A stretch of 38,439 nt of DNA, taken from positions 1-38,439 of IMG/VR virus record IMGVR_UViG_3300023110_000084. One strand, given 5' to 3'. A program made the translations under genes and the position numbers. The stretch's first letter is position 1. Each line of letters starts with the position of its first letter. The notes below the pieces were generated by a model. The model did no database searches. It saw only the letters and a program-made list of their open reading frames with translations, and was not told where the DNA came from. The stretch is from a virus. Below are positions 37,267 to 38,439 of this stretch, piece by piece.

Positions 37267-37764
37267 TTATTCAAACAGATCTTCATTCCATTCTCTATGG
37301 CCTTCACGATATGCCATGTTAGCGATTGTTTCACGCACTTCTACTTTAAAGCACCACAAACGATCAGCTTCTGCCGGACCCCACATATCTGGAATATAAA
37401 CACCATTTACATATTTGTAGATTTGATCTGCCAATCCTTCACAACCCAAACGTGGAAGAATTGTTAGTTTTGCAATGCCACGTTCTTGCATTGTTTTATA
37501 CAGTTCTAGTTCAGGATCATCTTCTGCTACCAACAATGTATGATCAAATTGATCTTCCATCTGAGCTTTTAGTTCTCTTAGTCCACCATAATCAGCTACC
37601 CAGTTACGAGCATCTAGTGTGTCAGTTCCAAAATAAAACTTCATACTAAACGAGTAACCGTGTATTTGATTACAATGACTGTCAGCTTTCCACTGTCTAT
37701 ATGCACATGGAAAAGCATTGTGATATTCTTTTGTACTTACATATTTGTATGTTACTGGTTGCAT
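37267..37764 (-). CDS. queD: QueD-like 6-carboxytetrahydropterin synthase (PTPS family)
   Basis: 165 residues. YHNAFPCAYRQW (His15), the catalytic-Cys segment SHCNQIHGYSF (Cys31, His35), VADYGGLRELK and FDHTLLVAEDDP (His75) match the T-fold family. The usual HGH zinc motif reads HGY here, so the third zinc ligand is replaced by Tyr37. QueD makes the 7-deazaguanine precursor for queuosine or DNA modification. Its AGAGG ribosome site lies in a small hairpin. The other queuosine genes are not in the window. Confidence 0.82.
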   Translation of the reverse strand: MQPVTYKYVSTKEYHNAFPCAYRQWKADSHCNQIHGYSFSMKFYFGTDTLDARNWVADYGGLRELKAQMEDQFDHTLLVAEDDPELELYKTMQERGIAKLTILPRLGCEGLADQIYKYVNGVYIPDMWGPAEADRLWCFKVEVRETIANMAYREGHREWNEDLFE

Positions 37765-37770
37765 TTTATA

Positions 37771-37785
37771 CCTCTATTTTAGAGG
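37771..37785 (-). promoter_or_regulatory. Hairpin covering the queD ribosome-binding site
   Basis: CCTCTA and TAGAGG pair around AAA directly before the queD start, with AGAGG (the ribosome site) in the 3' arm. It could make queD translation dependent on unfolding. Upstream, GATAAATA (37834-37841) would be its late promoter. Confidence 0.5.
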
Positions 37786-37833
37786 GGGCGGAATGTTTAT
37801 AGTGGGTCGATCCCTGTTTAGTCCACTGATTCA

Positions 37834-37841
37834 TATTTATC
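37834..37841 (-). promoter_or_regulatory. Late promoter motif GATAAATA
   Basis: GATAAATA on the minus strand, about 70 bases upstream of the queD ATG and overlapping the clpP stop. Confidence 0.55.
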
Positions 37842-38424
37842 GTTTTTCAATTACTTGATCTGCAAGACCGTAATCAACTGCTTCTTGTGCTGTCATAAAA
37901 TTATCTCTATCCATGTCACGTTCAAAGTCAGCATAAGTCTTGCCTTTAGTATTATGTTTAACATACAAATCTGTCAACATCTTTTTCATATGTGTGATTT
38001 CTTTGTATTGAATTTCAATGTCACTTTGCATACCACGTGCACCTCCGCTTGGTTGGTGAATCATTGTACGACTGTGTGGCAATACATAGCGTTTGCCAGG
38101 CGCACCTGCTTGTGCAAGGAAACTACCCATGCTACATGCTTGTCCCATTACAACCGTAGTTACATCTGGTTTAATATATTGCATAGTATCATAGATGCTC
38201 ATACCAGCTGTAATAACACCGCCTGGACTGTTAACATAAAGTGTAATATCTTTATCTGGATTTTCACTTTCTAAAAATAATAGTTGGCTAACAACTAGAT
38301 TAGCCATATAATCTTCTACTGCACCGTTTAGCATTACTACACGGTCTTTTAATAGGCGACTGTAGATGTCATAACTACGTTCACCTTGACTTGTTTTATC
38401 AACTACAATAGGCACTAACGCCAT
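37837..38424 (-). CDS. clpP: ClpP protease
   Basis: 195 residues, full length. The serine protease triad is intact: [10 protein letters not shown] (Ser98), [10 protein letters not shown] (His123) and [11 protein letters not shown] (Asp172). The N-terminal strand and hydrophobic pocket residues needed for ClpA/ClpX loops are present in outline. ClpP forms a 14-mer chamber that degrades proteins delivered by ClpA. With the phage ClpA at 14991-17228 it could form a phage ClpAP. AGGAG lies before the ATG. Confidence 0.95.
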   Translation of the reverse strand: MALVPIVVDKTSQGERSYDIYSRLLKDRVVMLNGAVEDYMANLVVSQLLFLESENPDKDITLYVNSPGGVITAGMSIYDTMQYIKPDVTTVVMGQACSMGSFLAQAGAPGKRYVLPHSRTMIHQPSGGARGMQSDIEIQYKEITHMKKMLTDLYVKHNTKGKTYADFERDMDRDNFMTAQEAVDYGLADQVIEKR

Positions 38425-38439
38425 TTATTATACTCCTGT

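Noticed and set aside
1-38439. tRNA genes, rRNA, CRISPR arrays or insertion sequences
   Set aside because: No cloverleaf-like segment, regularly spaced repeat array, transposase frame or terminal inverted repeats were seen. The only dispersed repeats are the promoter cassettes.

Overview
The window looks like part of an AT-rich, T4-like marine myovirus genome. Four things point to this: a T4 gp44-type clamp loader ATPase, PhoH, short T4-type late promoter motifs (NATAAATA), and almost 70 tightly packed genes with ATGA and TAATG start/stop overlaps. Nearly all genes are on the minus strand; only phoH and a lipase gene are on the plus strand. No terminase, capsid, portal or DNA polymerase gene lies in the window, so the phage assignment rests on gene style and context. 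The host is unknown. A 7Fe FdxA-type ferredoxin and a bilin reductase like those described from oceanic phages suggest a marine alphaproteobacterium, but that is inference.

Layout. 1-5 kb: a partial gene, a glycosyltransferase-like gene and a cluster of small virion-type genes. Four of these proteins start with an MK(L/V)xE sequence resembling the T4 capsid-targeting/prohead-protease signal, and one has a Cys-His-Asp papain/NlpC-like domain. 5-10 kb: a probable virion protein, a lipoprotein cell-wall peptidase, UV-damage endonuclease UvsE, a radical SAM protein, an RyR-domain protein and an EF-hand membrane protein. 10-14.3 kb: repeat-rich tail-fibre-like structural genes under late promoters. 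14.3-20.3 kb: an unknown gene, ClpA, a DnaJ-like cochaperone, an overlapping spanin pair, translation initiation factor IF-1 and small proteins. 20.4-21.7 kb: phoH (plus strand) and a HAD phosphatase. 21.7-28.6 kb: an early-type region of small genes with a ferredoxin-dependent bilin reductase, a MazG-like protein, an HNH nuclease and a ParB-like protein. Here strong sigma70-like promoters recur with a conserved 20-bp quasi-palindrome at -10. 28.7-32.8 kb: an operon running nucleotide-sugar dehydrogenase, coiled-coil protein, DnaE fragment, GroES-like protein, clamp loader, nucleosidase. 32.8-34.7 kb: a plus-strand lipase, then a PiT phosphate permease preceded by a Pho-box-like array. 34.7-38.4 kb: a HisE/MazG-like protein, a phosphoribosyltransferase, an A-type Fe-S carrier, FdxA ferredoxin, SufT-like protein, QueD-like protein and ClpP.

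How the parts may work together. Proteostasis: ClpA and ClpP could form a complete phage ClpAP protease, backed by DnaJ-like and GroES-like cochaperones. Redox and pigment: the bilin reductase needs ferredoxin, and the phage carries a 7Fe ferredoxin plus two Fe-S assembly factors. Phosphate: PhoH, the PiT permease and the Pho-box-like array suggest a phosphate-limited host. Lysis: a lipoprotein peptidase, a spanin pair and perhaps the lipase. Regulation appears split between sigma70-type early promoters (about 7.9, 17.3, 21-29 and 32.8 kb) and T4-type late promoters (mainly 0.3-14.3 kb, plus phoH, lipase, the Fe-S carrier and queD).
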